12,696 nucleotides of DNA. Source: DASPXY01 sp038227745 (GTDB taxonomy: Bacteria; Planctomycetota; Planctomycetia; Gemmatales; Gemmataceae). Both the position numbers and the translations under genes were made by a program. The stretch covers positions 1 through 12,696 of the forward strand of contig JBBRPS010000242.1 in NCBI GenBank assembly GCA_038227745.1, given 5' to 3'. The notes under the pieces are model-generated. The model was not told the origin of the DNA. It saw only the letters and a program-made list of their open reading frames with translations, and made no database searches. Positions 1-7,722 of the stretch are shown here, one piece after another (the stretch's first letter is position 1; every line of letters starts with the position of its first letter).

Positions 1-76
1 CCCGCCGACCCGCTCTGGACCTGCGCGGGCGAAATCGCTACACTCCCGCTCCGATTGTGGCCGGAAGGAGGGCGCG

Positions 77-679
77 ATGCGAAGAGCCGTGAGCGTCTCG
101 GGTCTGGTGCTGGCCGCGGTGATGGCGCTGGCCAACAGCGGCTGCCTGGCCGTGGCGGTCGGCACGGCCGCCGCGGGCGGCGCCGTCGGCTATGCGTACG
201 TCCGCGGCAACGTCTCGCAGGACTACCGCGCCGGCTTCAACGAGACCTGGACCGCCACGCACACCGCCCTGCTCGACCTGGGCCTGCCGGTCCTGGCGGC
301 CAACAACGGCCAGGGCGAGGGCAGCCTGGAGAGCCGCACCGGCGACAACGACGCCATCCGCGTCTCCGTGGACACGCGGCCGGTCACGGTCCCGGCCGAC
401 GGCCCCCTGACCCGCGTCAGCGTGCGCGTGGGCATGGTGCTCGGCGACCGGGCACTGAGCGAGCGCCTGCTGGCCCAGGTCGAAACGCGCCTGGCGTCGC
501 CGCCGCAGGCGGTCCCGGGGCCCCCGCAGGGGACGCCTGTGCAGGCCGCCGTCTTTCCGCAGACCGCAGCGCCGCCGCTCACCGCTCCCGTGACGCCGGC
601 GGCCGCGACCTTCCCGCAAACGCCTCCACCGCCGCTCGCGGCCCCCGCTCAGAGCTGGAGCGCGCCGACAGCCAGGTGA
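77..679 (+). CDS. DUF3568-like putative lipoprotein
   Basis: A 200-residue protein with an N-terminal hydrophobic signal (about residues 5-19) followed by Cys23 in the context ANSGC. This is a lipobox-like site, but Asn at -3 is unusual, so lipidation is probable rather than certain. Residues 24-140 fit the DUF3568 pattern as I remember it: a small-residue hydrophobic stretch (GTAAAGGAVGYAYVRGN), then a helix with Trp (FNETWTATHTALLDLGLPV), then a beta-rich part ending in TRVSVRVGMVLGDRALSERLL. Residues 145-200 form a Pro/Ala-rich low-complexity tail, likely disordered in the periplasm. The start is set by a strong ribosome site GGAAGGAGGG at 63-72, four bases before ATG. The biochemical function of DUF3568 proteins is unknown. 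The gene stands alone, 73 nt before the next one. Confidence 0.75.
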   Translation: MRRAVSVSGLVLAAVMALANSGCLAVAVGTAAAGGAVGYAYVRGNVSQDYRAGFNETWTATHTALLDLGLPVLAANNGQGEGSLESRTGDNDAIRVSVDTRPVTVPADGPLTRVSVRVGMVLGDRALSERLLAQVETRLASPPQAVPGPPQGTPVQAAVFPQTAAPPLTAPVTPAAATFPQTPPPPLAAPAQSWSAPTAR

Positions 680-716
680 TCGCTGTCGGCTCCGTGAAGA
701 CACGGGGCGAAATTGC

Positions 717-746
717 TTGCCGCACGGCGCCACCCCCTGCTAGCAT
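717..746 (+). promoter_or_regulatory. putative sigma-70-type promoter giving a leaderless transcript
   Basis: TTGCCG (717-722), an 18-nt spacer, then TAGCAT (741-746). Only six bases separate the -10 box from the ATG at 753, and no ribosome site lies before that ATG. A start site at the usual distance would fall on or next to the A of ATG, giving a leaderless mRNA. This is inference from motif spacing alone. Confidence 0.4.
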
Positions 747-752
747 CACTGC

Positions 753-1370
753 ATGAGCCACGACCCTCTCTTCGCCGACCGTCCGGCCCGCACTGCCAGG
801 CCGAAAGCCGACCCGGCCGCGCCGCCCTCCCGCCCGAGTTGGTTCGACTTCTTCCTCATCCTCGTCGGCTTCGCCCTGTCGCTGCTGCTGACCGATCTGA
901 GCAACTTCGAGGCCTTGCCGTCGGAAGCCACCCCCGCCCCGGTCGCGCGCCTGCTGCGCAGCGAGTGCCACTCACTGCCCTACCTGCTCTTCCTGCCGCT
1001 GGGCGTGCTGCTGCTGTGGCCGGTGTTCTACCTGACGCAGCGGGTCGGCGGGCGCCAGCAGTCTCTAACCGCGGGCGAATGGCTCTGGGGCGTCGCCTGG
1101 GTGGCGGCGGTGACGCTGACCGCCTGGATCGCCTGGCAGTTCTGGGGCACGCCGCCCGAGTTCCTCCAACCCACGAACTTCAAGGTCAAGGTGTTCGTCG
1201 GCTACTCCATCGCCGCCCTGGCCCTGGCCGGCATCGCCCTGCTCATCGGCCTCGCCAGCCTGTTCAGCCGGGGGCGGCTGCCCTGGACGCACTCACTCTG
1301 CCTCGCTCTGCTGATGTGGCCCGCCCTGCCGCTGCTGGCGGTGCTGCTGTGGAAGATCGAGCTGCGGTAG
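753..1370 (+). CDS. hypothetical integral membrane protein, about five TM helices
   Basis: A 205-residue protein that I do not recognise. After a Pro/Arg/Ala-rich cytoplasmic-looking N-terminus (1-30) come five hydrophobic segments at about residues 31-47, 76-95, 109-131, 147-170 and 180-200. It ends with a short charged tail, KIELR. Between TM1 and TM2 is a 28-residue loop with an isolated Cys72-His73 pair. No catalytic motif is visible. The ATG at 753 is chosen because it is the first Met of the frame and follows a -10-like box by six bases; there is no Shine-Dalgarno sequence, which agrees with leaderless translation. It lies between the lipoprotein gene and mfnF on the same strand. Nothing in its sequence ties it to the cofactor pathway next door, although a membrane role linked to either neighbour is possible. 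Confidence 0.7.
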   Translation: MSHDPLFADRPARTARPKADPAAPPSRPSWFDFFLILVGFALSLLLTDLSNFEALPSEATPAPVARLLRSECHSLPYLLFLPLGVLLLWPVFYLTQRVGGRQQSLTAGEWLWGVAWVAAVTLTAWIAWQFWGTPPEFLQPTNFKVKVFVGYSIAALALAGIALLIGLASLFSRGRLPWTHSLCLALLMWPALPLLAVLLWKIELR

Positions 1371-1392
1371 CGGGCAAGCGCGGGCATCGAGC

Positions 1393-1412
1393 CCACGGGT
1401 CGCACCCCGTGG
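1393..1412 (+). terminator. small GC hairpin between membrane-protein gene and mfnF
   Basis: A perfect 7-bp stem, CCACGGG (1393-1399) with CCCGTGG (1406-1412), around a 6-nt loop and followed by CCTTTCCC. It lies 23 nt after the stop at 1370 and 23 nt before the mfnF ATG. It could be a weak terminator or a 5' leader structure of mfnF. The T-run is poor, so the assignment is uncertain. Confidence 0.3.
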
Positions 1413-1434
1413 CCTTTCCCACTCCCGGATTCCC

Positions 1435-2433
1435 ATGCCTTCCACCCTCGGCCTGGACATCGGCGGCGCCAACCTCAAGGCGGCCCACAGCGGCGGCGCC
1501 GCCCGCCTCCGACCGTTCGCGCTGTGGAAGAACTCCGGCGGCCTGGCCGACGCGCTGCGCGACCTGCTGGGCTCCCTGCCCGCCGCCGACGCCGTCGCCG
1601 TCACCATGACCGGCGAGCTGTGCGACTGTTTCGCGACGAAGCACGCGGGCGTCCACGCCATCCTCGACGCGGTCGAGGCCGCGATCACGGCCACTCCCGT
1701 CCGCGTCTGGCGCGGCGACGGCCGGCTGGTCAGTGTCGCCGAGGCCCGCGCCACGCCGCTGCTCACCGCGGCGGCGAACTGGCTGGCCCTGGCGACCTAC
1801 GTCGGTCGGTTCGCCCCGCACGGCACCGCCCTGGTCCTCGACGTCGGCTCGACCACCGCGGATATCGTGCCGTTGGTCCGCGGCCGGCCCGTGCCGCAGG
1901 GCCGCACCGACCCCGAACGCCTGCGCACCGGCGAGTTGGTTTACACCGGCGTGCGGCGCACGCCTCTCTGTGCCCTCCTGGGCGGCGGCGCGGCGGCCGA
2001 GTTCTTCGCCACCACCCTCGACGCTTACCTCCTGCTCGGCGCGTTGCCCGAGGACGCCGCCGACCACGACACGGCCGACGGCCGGCCGGCGACCCGCGCG
2101 GCTGCCCACGCCCGCATGGCGCGGATGTTGTGCGCCGACGTCGAAACCTGCTCGGCCGAGGAGGCGCGCACCCTGGCGCAGCGCGTGCTTCTCAAACAGG
2201 TCTATCTGCTGACATCCACGTTCCGCCAGATCGTGAAGAAGCTGCCGGCGCCGCCGCGGACCGTCCTCGTCTCGGGGTCCGGTGAGTTCCTGGCGCGGGC
2301 GGCCCTGTCCGAGCAGCGCGACTTCCCCGCGCCGGACGTTGTCTCGCTCGCAGAGAAATTGGGGCCGGAGACGTCCGCGGCGGCGTGCGCCCACGCGCTG
2401 GCGGTGCTCGCCGCGGAGGACGGCCATGCCTGA
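1435..2433 (+). CDS. mfnF: MfnF-like, H4MPT-linked C1 transfer pathway protein (ASKHA fold)
   Basis: A 332-residue protein of the hydantoinase/sugar-kinase-like family found with H4MPT one-carbon genes. Archaeal MfnF joins the furan methanamine phosphate to gamma-glutamyltyramine in methanofuran synthesis. Visible motifs are the phosphate-1 loop LGLDIGGANLK (5-15), TMTGELCDCF (57-66), the phosphate-2 loop LVLDVGSTTADIVPL (133-147), the family-specific stretch RTDPERLRTGELVYTG (157-172), and an adenosine-type loop VLVSGSGEFLARA near residue 280. These fit an actin/Hsp70/sugar-kinase ATPase fold. The start at 1435 places the first loop at residue 5, as expected for the family; no clear ribosome site precedes it. 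Its last eight bases overlap mfnE, whose archaeal homologue makes the immediate substrate. That pairing strongly supports the assignment. The bacterial product would be a methylofuran-type cofactor for formyltransferase/hydrolase; this is inferred from the archaeal enzyme. Confidence 0.78.
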   Translation: MPSTLGLDIGGANLKAAHSGGAARLRPFALWKNSGGLADALRDLLGSLPAADAVAVTMTGELCDCFATKHAGVHAILDAVEAAITATPVRVWRGDGRLVSVAEARATPLLTAAANWLALATYVGRFAPHGTALVLDVGSTTADIVPLVRGRPVPQGRTDPERLRTGELVYTGVRRTPLCALLGGGAAAEFFATTLDAYLLLGALPEDAADHDTADGRPATRAAAHARMARMLCADVETCSAEEARTLAQRVLLKQVYLLTSTFRQIVKKLPAPPRTVLVSGSGEFLARAALSEQRDFPAPDVVSLAEKLGPETSAAACAHALAVLAAEDGHA

Positions 2434-3007
2434 AGCGGACGCCGGCCTCGCGGTCGTCAAGGTGGGCGGCAGCCTGTACGACCTGCCCGACCTGGGGCCG
2501 CGCCTGCGCGCCTGGCTGGGCGGTTTGGGTGAACCGCAGGTGCTGCTCGTGCCCGGCGGTGGGGGGACGGCGGACGTGGTGCGCGACCTCGACCGCCGGC
2601 ACGGGCTCGGCGAGGAGATGGCGCACTGGCTGGCGCTGCGGGCGCTGAGTTTCAACGCCCACTTCCTGCGCACGCTGCTGCCGGGGGCGGTGGTGGTCTC
2701 CGGGCCGCCGCCGCGGAGAGGGCTGGTCCTCCTCGACGCCCATGACTTCGCCCGCGCCGACGAGGGCCGGCCGGGGTGTTTGCCCCATCACTGGGGGGCA
2801 ACGAGTGATACCGTGGCGGCGCGCGTGGCGGTCGTGGCGCGGGCACGGCGGTTGGTCCTGCTGAAGTCGGTCACGGTGCCCGAGGGGATGGCGTGGGCGG
2901 AGGCGGGGCGCCTGGGGTTCGTGGACGGGTGGTTCGCACGCATGCTGGAGCCGGCGCCTGGGCTGGAAGTGTGTGCGGTGAACCTCCGCGAGGAGAAGGC
3001 GCATTAA
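2426..3007 (+). CDS. mfnE: MfnE-like kinase of the amino acid kinase family
   Basis: A 193-residue protein. Archaeal MfnE phosphorylates 5-(aminomethyl)-3-furanmethanol phosphate to the diphosphate that MfnF then uses. Amino acid kinase features are VVKVGGSLYDL (10-20, with the phosphate-binding Lys12 and GGS), LVPGGGGTADVVRD (41-54), WGATSDTVAARVAVVARAR (123-141, the SD..A nucleotide-site motif) and LVLLKSV (143-149). The protein is short for an aspartokinase and has no regulatory domain, as in this small archaeal-type branch. The ATG at 2426 is preferred over in-frame upstream starts because GGAGGA lies at 2415-2420 and because the N-terminus then begins directly at the kinase fold. It overlaps the mfnF stop by 8 nt, so the pair is very likely co-transcribed. 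Alternative: another small-molecule kinase of the same superfamily. Confidence 0.75.
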   Translation: MPEADAGLAVVKVGGSLYDLPDLGPRLRAWLGGLGEPQVLLVPGGGGTADVVRDLDRRHGLGEEMAHWLALRALSFNAHFLRTLLPGAVVVSGPPPRRGLVLLDAHDFARADEGRPGCLPHHWGATSDTVAARVAVVARARRLVLLKSVTVPEGMAWAEAGRLGFVDGWFARMLEPAPGLEVCAVNLREEKAH

Positions 3008-3011
3008 GGGA

Positions 3012-3040
3012 CGAGCGGCGGGCGTAAAGTCCGCCGCTCG
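3012..3040. terminator. perfect 10-bp hairpin between convergent operons
   Basis: CGAGCGGCGG (3012-3021) and CCGCCGCTCG (3031-3040) are perfect inverted repeats around a 9-nt loop, GCGTAAAGT. The hairpin sits 5 nt after the mfnE stop and 35 nt beyond the stop of the convergent DUF1186/SEC-C gene, so it probably serves both strands. No T-tract follows on either side. Confidence 0.6.
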
Positions 3041-3075
3041 CCTGTACCTGACATTCGCCACCGGAGCGCGGTGCG

Positions 3076-4088
<1,013 letters not shown>

Positions 4089-4092
<4 letters not shown>

Positions 4093-5405
4093 GTCGCCTC
4101 CGCCTTTCTTTCGTCGGAGGAGCCCGCTGCCGGCGCCGGCAACGTCACCGGCCTGTCCGTCCGCAGCACGAAGACGCCGCGCAGCGGCTTCAGCGCCGTG
4201 AGTCCGCCCAGCGCGTCGCTCCGGGCCACGTGGACCTCAGTCACGTCGAACGGCCAGCCCAGGCGGCGGACGTGCTCCAGCGCCAGGGCCAGGTTCTCCA
4301 GCGTGACAAAGCTCGCGACCAGCCGGCCGCCCTCGCGCAGCCGTTCGCCGACGGCGGCCAGCAGCGCCGCCAGGCGCCCGCCCGAGCCGCCGACGAAGAC
4401 CAGGCGCGGCCGCTCCGCCTCGCCCTCCAGGGCGTCGGGCGCCTCCCCCACGACCACGCGGAGGTTATAGCAGCCGAAGCGCTGGCGGTTGCGCCGCACC
4501 CAGGACGCCCGCGCCGGGTCGCGCTCGACGGCGACGACCTCGAGGTGCGGCCGCAGCACGGCCAACTCGACCGAGACGGTGCCGAGGCCGGCGCCGACGT
4601 CCCAGACCGTGTCGCCCGGCTCGGTCGGCAGGAGGAGCTTGCCGAGGATGACGGTGCGGACTTCCTGGTGTGTCAGCATCTCCGGGCCGGACGTCGGGCC
4701 GCTGAACTCCTCGTCGGGGATGCCGGGGGCGAGGGCCCGCCGCCCTTCGACCTCGCCGAGAGGGGATGGGTAGCGCACCCGTTCGAGAATCAGGTAGTTG
4801 AGCGCTCCGAAACGGCGCCCGGCCAACTCGTGGAGGTTGGCCCAGTGCGTGACGCGCTCGTCGGCGGTGCCGAGGTTCTCGCAGACTACGGCCGCGTAGT
4901 AGTTCCCGAGGCGGTACCGTTCGAGGAAGCGCGCCACTGCGGCCGGGCTGTCGCCGTCCTGCGTGAACAGGCCGAGCAGCGGCTTGCCGAGCAGGGGCAG
5001 GAGGACTGTGCGCGGGTCACGGCCGTGGACGCTCGTCAGGGCCGCGTCCTGCCACGAGAGGCCGGCGCGGGCGAAGGCGAGCTGCATGGCGCTCAGCGCC
5101 GGCTCGAGGCGGACGTTGTCGTCGCCGAGAGCGCGGACGAGGGAGCGGCCGATGCCGTAGAAGAGCGGGTCGCCGGAAGCGAGGACGACGCAGCGCTGTT
5201 CGGCGCGGCGGTCGCGGAGCTGCGCGAACAAGGCCGCCAGGTTGTCGCGGATCGCGAAGCGCTCGCCGCGCGCCTGCGGGAAGTGGGCGAGGTGGCGGGC
5301 GCCGCCGGCGAGGAAGTCGGCGGCCAGGATCCGTTCGATCTGTTCGGGCCGCAGTCCCGCGGCGCCGTCGGCCCCGAGGCCGATCACGTCAATGGCTCGA
5401 CTCAT
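4089..5405 (-). CDS. cbiET: CbiE-CbiT fusion, precorrin-6Y / cobalt-precorrin C5,15-methyltransferase (decarboxylating), CobL type
   Basis: A 438-residue bifunctional enzyme of corrin ring synthesis. It methylates C5 and C15 with S-adenosylmethionine and decarboxylates the acetate side chain on ring C. The CbiE half (1-210) shows VIGLGADG (8-14), LASGDPLFYGIG (75-86) and the conserved PALSAMQLAFARAGLSWQDA (102-121). The CbiT half (about 225-415) shows TSGPEMLTHQEVRTVIL (238-254) and the SAM loop DVGAGLGTVSVELA (269-282), with Leu where GAGTG is usual, then VFVGGSGG. The 21-residue tail after LRTDRPV is Ala/Ser/charged and probably disordered. The frame stays open far upstream, but the ATG at 5405 begins exactly at the methyltransferase fold and overlaps the cbiD stop (ATGA). 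It also overlaps the downstream DUF1186 gene the same way. Confidence 0.93.
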
Positions 5406-6529
5406 CGTTCGGCCGTCCCCAGCACGCGCCCGTCGAAATCGAACAGCACCACTTCGACCCGCACCCGGCCATCCACCGCCGCCGCACACTTCTCCGCCGC
5501 CAGCGCGCACAGGCGCGCGAAGAAGCGCCCGAAAGCCGCCGCCTCGATCAACTCCTGCACGTGCCGCGCCGTGTTCGCCGCCGCCACCGCCGCCGCCAAC
5601 TCCTCCGCGGCCCCTAATTCGCGGGCCACCTGGGCGAGGAAGGCGCACTCGACCTGGTTGCCGGCGACGTGGGTCTGCATCTTGCCCGCGGCGATCTTGG
5701 ATAGCTTGCCGATCATCGCGCATACCGACACGCGCGGCACACCGCGCTGGGCGGCGCGGCGCAGACAGTCCCCCGTGAAGATGCCCATCTCCACGAACGC
5801 GAGTTCCGGCAGGTCCGGGGAGCGAGCCTGGGCGAAGCGCTCGGTGCGGCCTCCCGTGCTCAGGACGATGTGCCGCACGCTGTTCGCCGCCGCCACGTCG
5901 ATGGCCTGCACGACCGACGCGCGCCACGCCGCCGTGGACAGCGCCCGCACAATGCCCGTCGTGCCGAGGATCGAGATGCCGCCGACGATGCCGATGCGGG
6001 CGTTGAACGTGCGCCGCGCCAGTTCCTCCCCGTTCGGCACGCTCACCGTCACCTCGACGCCGGGGTCGGGCCGCTCGGCGCCGAACACCTCGGCGACCGC
6101 CGCGCGGAGCATGCGCTGCGGCACCGGGTTGATGGCGGGGCTACCCACCGGCAGTTCCAGGCCGGGCCGTGTTACGACGCCGACGCCGGTGCCGCCCCGG
6201 ATGTGGACGCCCGGCTCCGGCACCCGGCGGACGGTGGCGACGATCTCGGCCCCGTGCGTGACGTCGGGGTCGTCGCCCGCGTCCTTGATTACGCCGGCCA
6301 CCGCGACCTCCCCGGTCCATTCAAGGGTGTTGATGCGTATCTCCAGCACCCGCGGTATGGGGAGCTGGACGGTGACGGTTTCGGGCCAGCCGCGGTCGAG
6401 GAGGACGAGGCAGGCGGCCTTCGCGGCGGCGGCCGCCGCGGTGCCGGTGGTGAAGCCCTCGCGCCGCCCCCTGGTGTCGCGCGGCGGGACGGTGTGCCCG
6501 CGAACGATCTTGTGCGGCGGCCGGCCCAT
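5402..6529 (-). CDS. cbiD: CbiD, cobalt-precorrin-5B C1-methyltransferase
   Basis: A 375-residue protein of normal family length. CbiD methylates C1 of the macrocycle in the cobalt-early pathway and is the marker separating it from the oxygen-dependent route. The diagnostic N-terminal stretch REGFTTGTAAAAAAKAA (23-39) is clear. Further family blocks are GIVGGISILGTTGIVRALS around residue 180 and AFVEMGIFTGDCLRRAAQRGV near 260. The first 20 residues (MGRPPHKIVRGHTVPPRDTR) are basic and may be an extension; a later start is possible but no better ATG lies before the motif. The gene starts 6 nt after the stop of the 185-aa unknown gene, and its stop overlaps the cbiET start. Its presence means that the CobI/CobJ fusion upstream probably acts on cobalt-containing intermediates. 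Confidence 0.95.
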   Translation of the reverse strand: MGRPPHKIVRGHTVPPRDTRGRREGFTTGTAAAAAAKAACLVLLDRGWPETVTVQLPIPRVLEIRINTLEWTGEVAVAGVIKDAGDDPDVTHGAEIVATVRRVPEPGVHIRGGTGVGVVTRPGLELPVGSPAINPVPQRMLRAAVAEVFGAERPDPGVEVTVSVPNGEELARRTFNARIGIVGGISILGTTGIVRALSTAAWRASVVQAIDVAAANSVRHIVLSTGGRTERFAQARSPDLPELAFVEMGIFTGDCLRRAAQRGVPRVSVCAMIGKLSKIAAGKMQTHVAGNQVECAFLAQVARELGAAEELAAAVAAANTARHVQELIEAAAFGRFFARLCALAAEKCAAAVDGRVRVEVVLFDFDGRVLGTAER

Positions 6530-6535
6530 GCTGTG

Positions 6536-7093
6536 TCAACCCGCCTGGTCCAGGTGACGCCCGACGAACGCCCGCACGGCGCCGACCCAGTCGATGAAGT
6601 GCCGCCATTCGGTCGGCCCCTCGCCCCACCACTGCACGCGGACGTTGGGGGACACCTCGAACGTCTCCAGCCCGAAGAGGTCCTGCTCCACGCCGACCAC
6701 CCTGGCGAAGACGACGAGGGGCACCGCCAGGCCCCCCCCCTCCTCGATCAGGTGCTGCAACTCCGCTACGGGGAGTACGCCGTCGCGGAGGCGGACCGAC
6801 GGGCGGGGGTCGGCGACACCCTCGCCGCCCGCGGAGCCGAAGACGCGCTCGTTGTCGCGTGCCCTGTCCCAGCTCACCTCGCGGACCAGCGGCGAGGCGC
6901 CGTCGGCTGCCTTGCGGCCGGGTGTGAGGAGGGTCCAGGTCGTTTGCGGGGCGAAGGGCGGGTAGTGCCACAGGCGCCAGAGCGAGCCGTATCGGCGGAT
7001 CGGGTCGCGCGGCTCCAGGTCCTTGGGGTGCTCCAGGAGGCGCACCGCGAGCGCTTCCAGGGCTGCCCAGGTCCGGTCCGGATCGCGTGTCAT
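6536..7093 (-). CDS. hypothetical protein embedded in the cob operon (185 aa)
   Basis: I do not recognise this protein. It is 185 residues and rich in Trp and Arg, with no signal peptide and no membrane segment. Visible blocks are RRYGSLWRLWHYPPFAPQTT (34-53), a basic-hydrophobic middle (VREVSWDRARDNERVFG), a helix VLPVAELQHLIEEGGG, a strand-like LAVPLVVFARVVGV, and a C-terminal VQWWGEGPTEWRHFIDWVGA. There is no SAM-binding GxGxG loop, no Rossmann motif and no Cys cluster, so it is not an obvious methyltransferase, reductase or chelatase. The ATG at 7093 overlaps the cbiC stop (ATGA), and its stop lies 6 nt before cbiD, so it is certainly transcribed with the corrin genes. That placement suggests, without proving, a job in the same pathway. 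It could also be an unrelated passenger. Confidence 0.75.
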   Translation of the reverse strand: MTRDPDRTWAALEALAVRLLEHPKDLEPRDPIRRYGSLWRLWHYPPFAPQTTWTLLTPGRKAADGASPLVREVSWDRARDNERVFGSAGGEGVADPRPSVRLRDGVLPVAELQHLIEEGGGLAVPLVVFARVVGVEQDLFGLETFEVSPNVRVQWWGEGPTEWRHFIDWVGAVRAFVGRHLDQAG

Positions 7094-7722
7094 GGCAGGG
7101 CACTCAACTCGACCAACGCATTGACCGCCGCCGCCGTGACGGCCGACCCGCCCTTGCGGCCGACACAGGTGAGGTACGGCACCCGCGCCTGCCGCACCAG
7201 GCGCTCCTTCGCCTCCACGACGCCGACGAAGCCGACCGGGATGCCGACGATGGCCGCCGGCCGCCAGCCGTCCTCCTCGATCAGGCGGAGGGCCTCCTCC
7301 ACGGCGGTCGGGGCGTTGCCGATCGCTAGAAGCGGCGCGGCGTGGTGCCGGGCCGCAACGCGGATCCCCGCCGCCGACCGCGTCAACCCGTCCGCAGCCG
7401 CGATGGCCGACGCCTCCGGGTCGTTCAGGTGACAGGCCGATGTCACTCCCACCCGATCCGCCAGCGCGGTGCGGACGCCGATCAGGACCATCTCGGTGTC
7501 GGTCACGACGGTGACGCCCTCGCGGAACGCCCGCCGCGAGGCGGCCTCGAAGTCGTCGCTAGAGCGCAGCGTCCGGGCGAAGTCGAAGTCGGCGCTGGCG
7601 TGGATCATCCGCCGCACCACCGCGAACGCCCACGGCGGCAGCGAGTGCGGCCCCAGTTCGCGCTCGATGAGCGCGAAACTCTCCTCCAGGATGCGCCGCC
7701 CGGCGCCGGCCTGCCCACTCAT
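7090..7722 (-). CDS. cbiC: CbiC/CobH, precorrin-8X methylmutase
   Basis: A 210-residue enzyme that moves the methyl group from C11 to C12 to form (cobalt-)hydrogenobyrinate. Family features are the initial ILEESFALIERELG helix, VVRRMIHASADFDFA (35-49) with His41 at the position of the catalytic histidine, TVVTDTEMVLIGV, ACHLNDPEA, LLAIGNAPTAVEEALRLIEE, and the closing block IVGIPVGFVGVVEAKERL. Length is normal. The frame is open upstream, but the ATG at 7722 fits the family N-terminus, has GGAG seven bases before it, and overlaps the cobIJ stop as ATGA. Its own stop overlaps the following 185-aa gene the same way. Translational coupling along the operon is therefore likely. Confidence 0.95.
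   Translation of the reverse strand: MSGQAGAGRRILEESFALIERELGPHSLPPWAFAVVRRMIHASADFDFARTLRSSDDFEAASRRAFREGVTVVTDTEMVLIGVRTALADRVGVTSACHLNDPEASAIAAADGLTRSAAGIRVAARHHAAPLLAIGNAPTAVEEALRLIEEDGWRPAAIVGIPVGFVGVVEAKERLVRQARVPYLTCVGRKGGSAVTAAAVNALVELSALP

Noticed and set aside
1264..2673. Long minus-strand open frame (469 codons) opposite mfnF and mfnE
   Set aside because: Arg/Gly/Gln-rich composition without motifs, lying opposite two genes with clear family motifs; a GC-skew artefact.
5406..5927. N-terminal extension of the cbiET frame up to 5927
   Set aside because: The extension overlaps cbiD in another frame, is Gly/Arg-rich and shows no domain; the ATG at 5405 sits exactly at the methyltransferase fold.
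4230..6557. Very long plus-strand open frame (775 codons) across cbiET and cbiD
   Set aside because: It is the antisense of two well-recognised cobalamin genes and has low-complexity composition.
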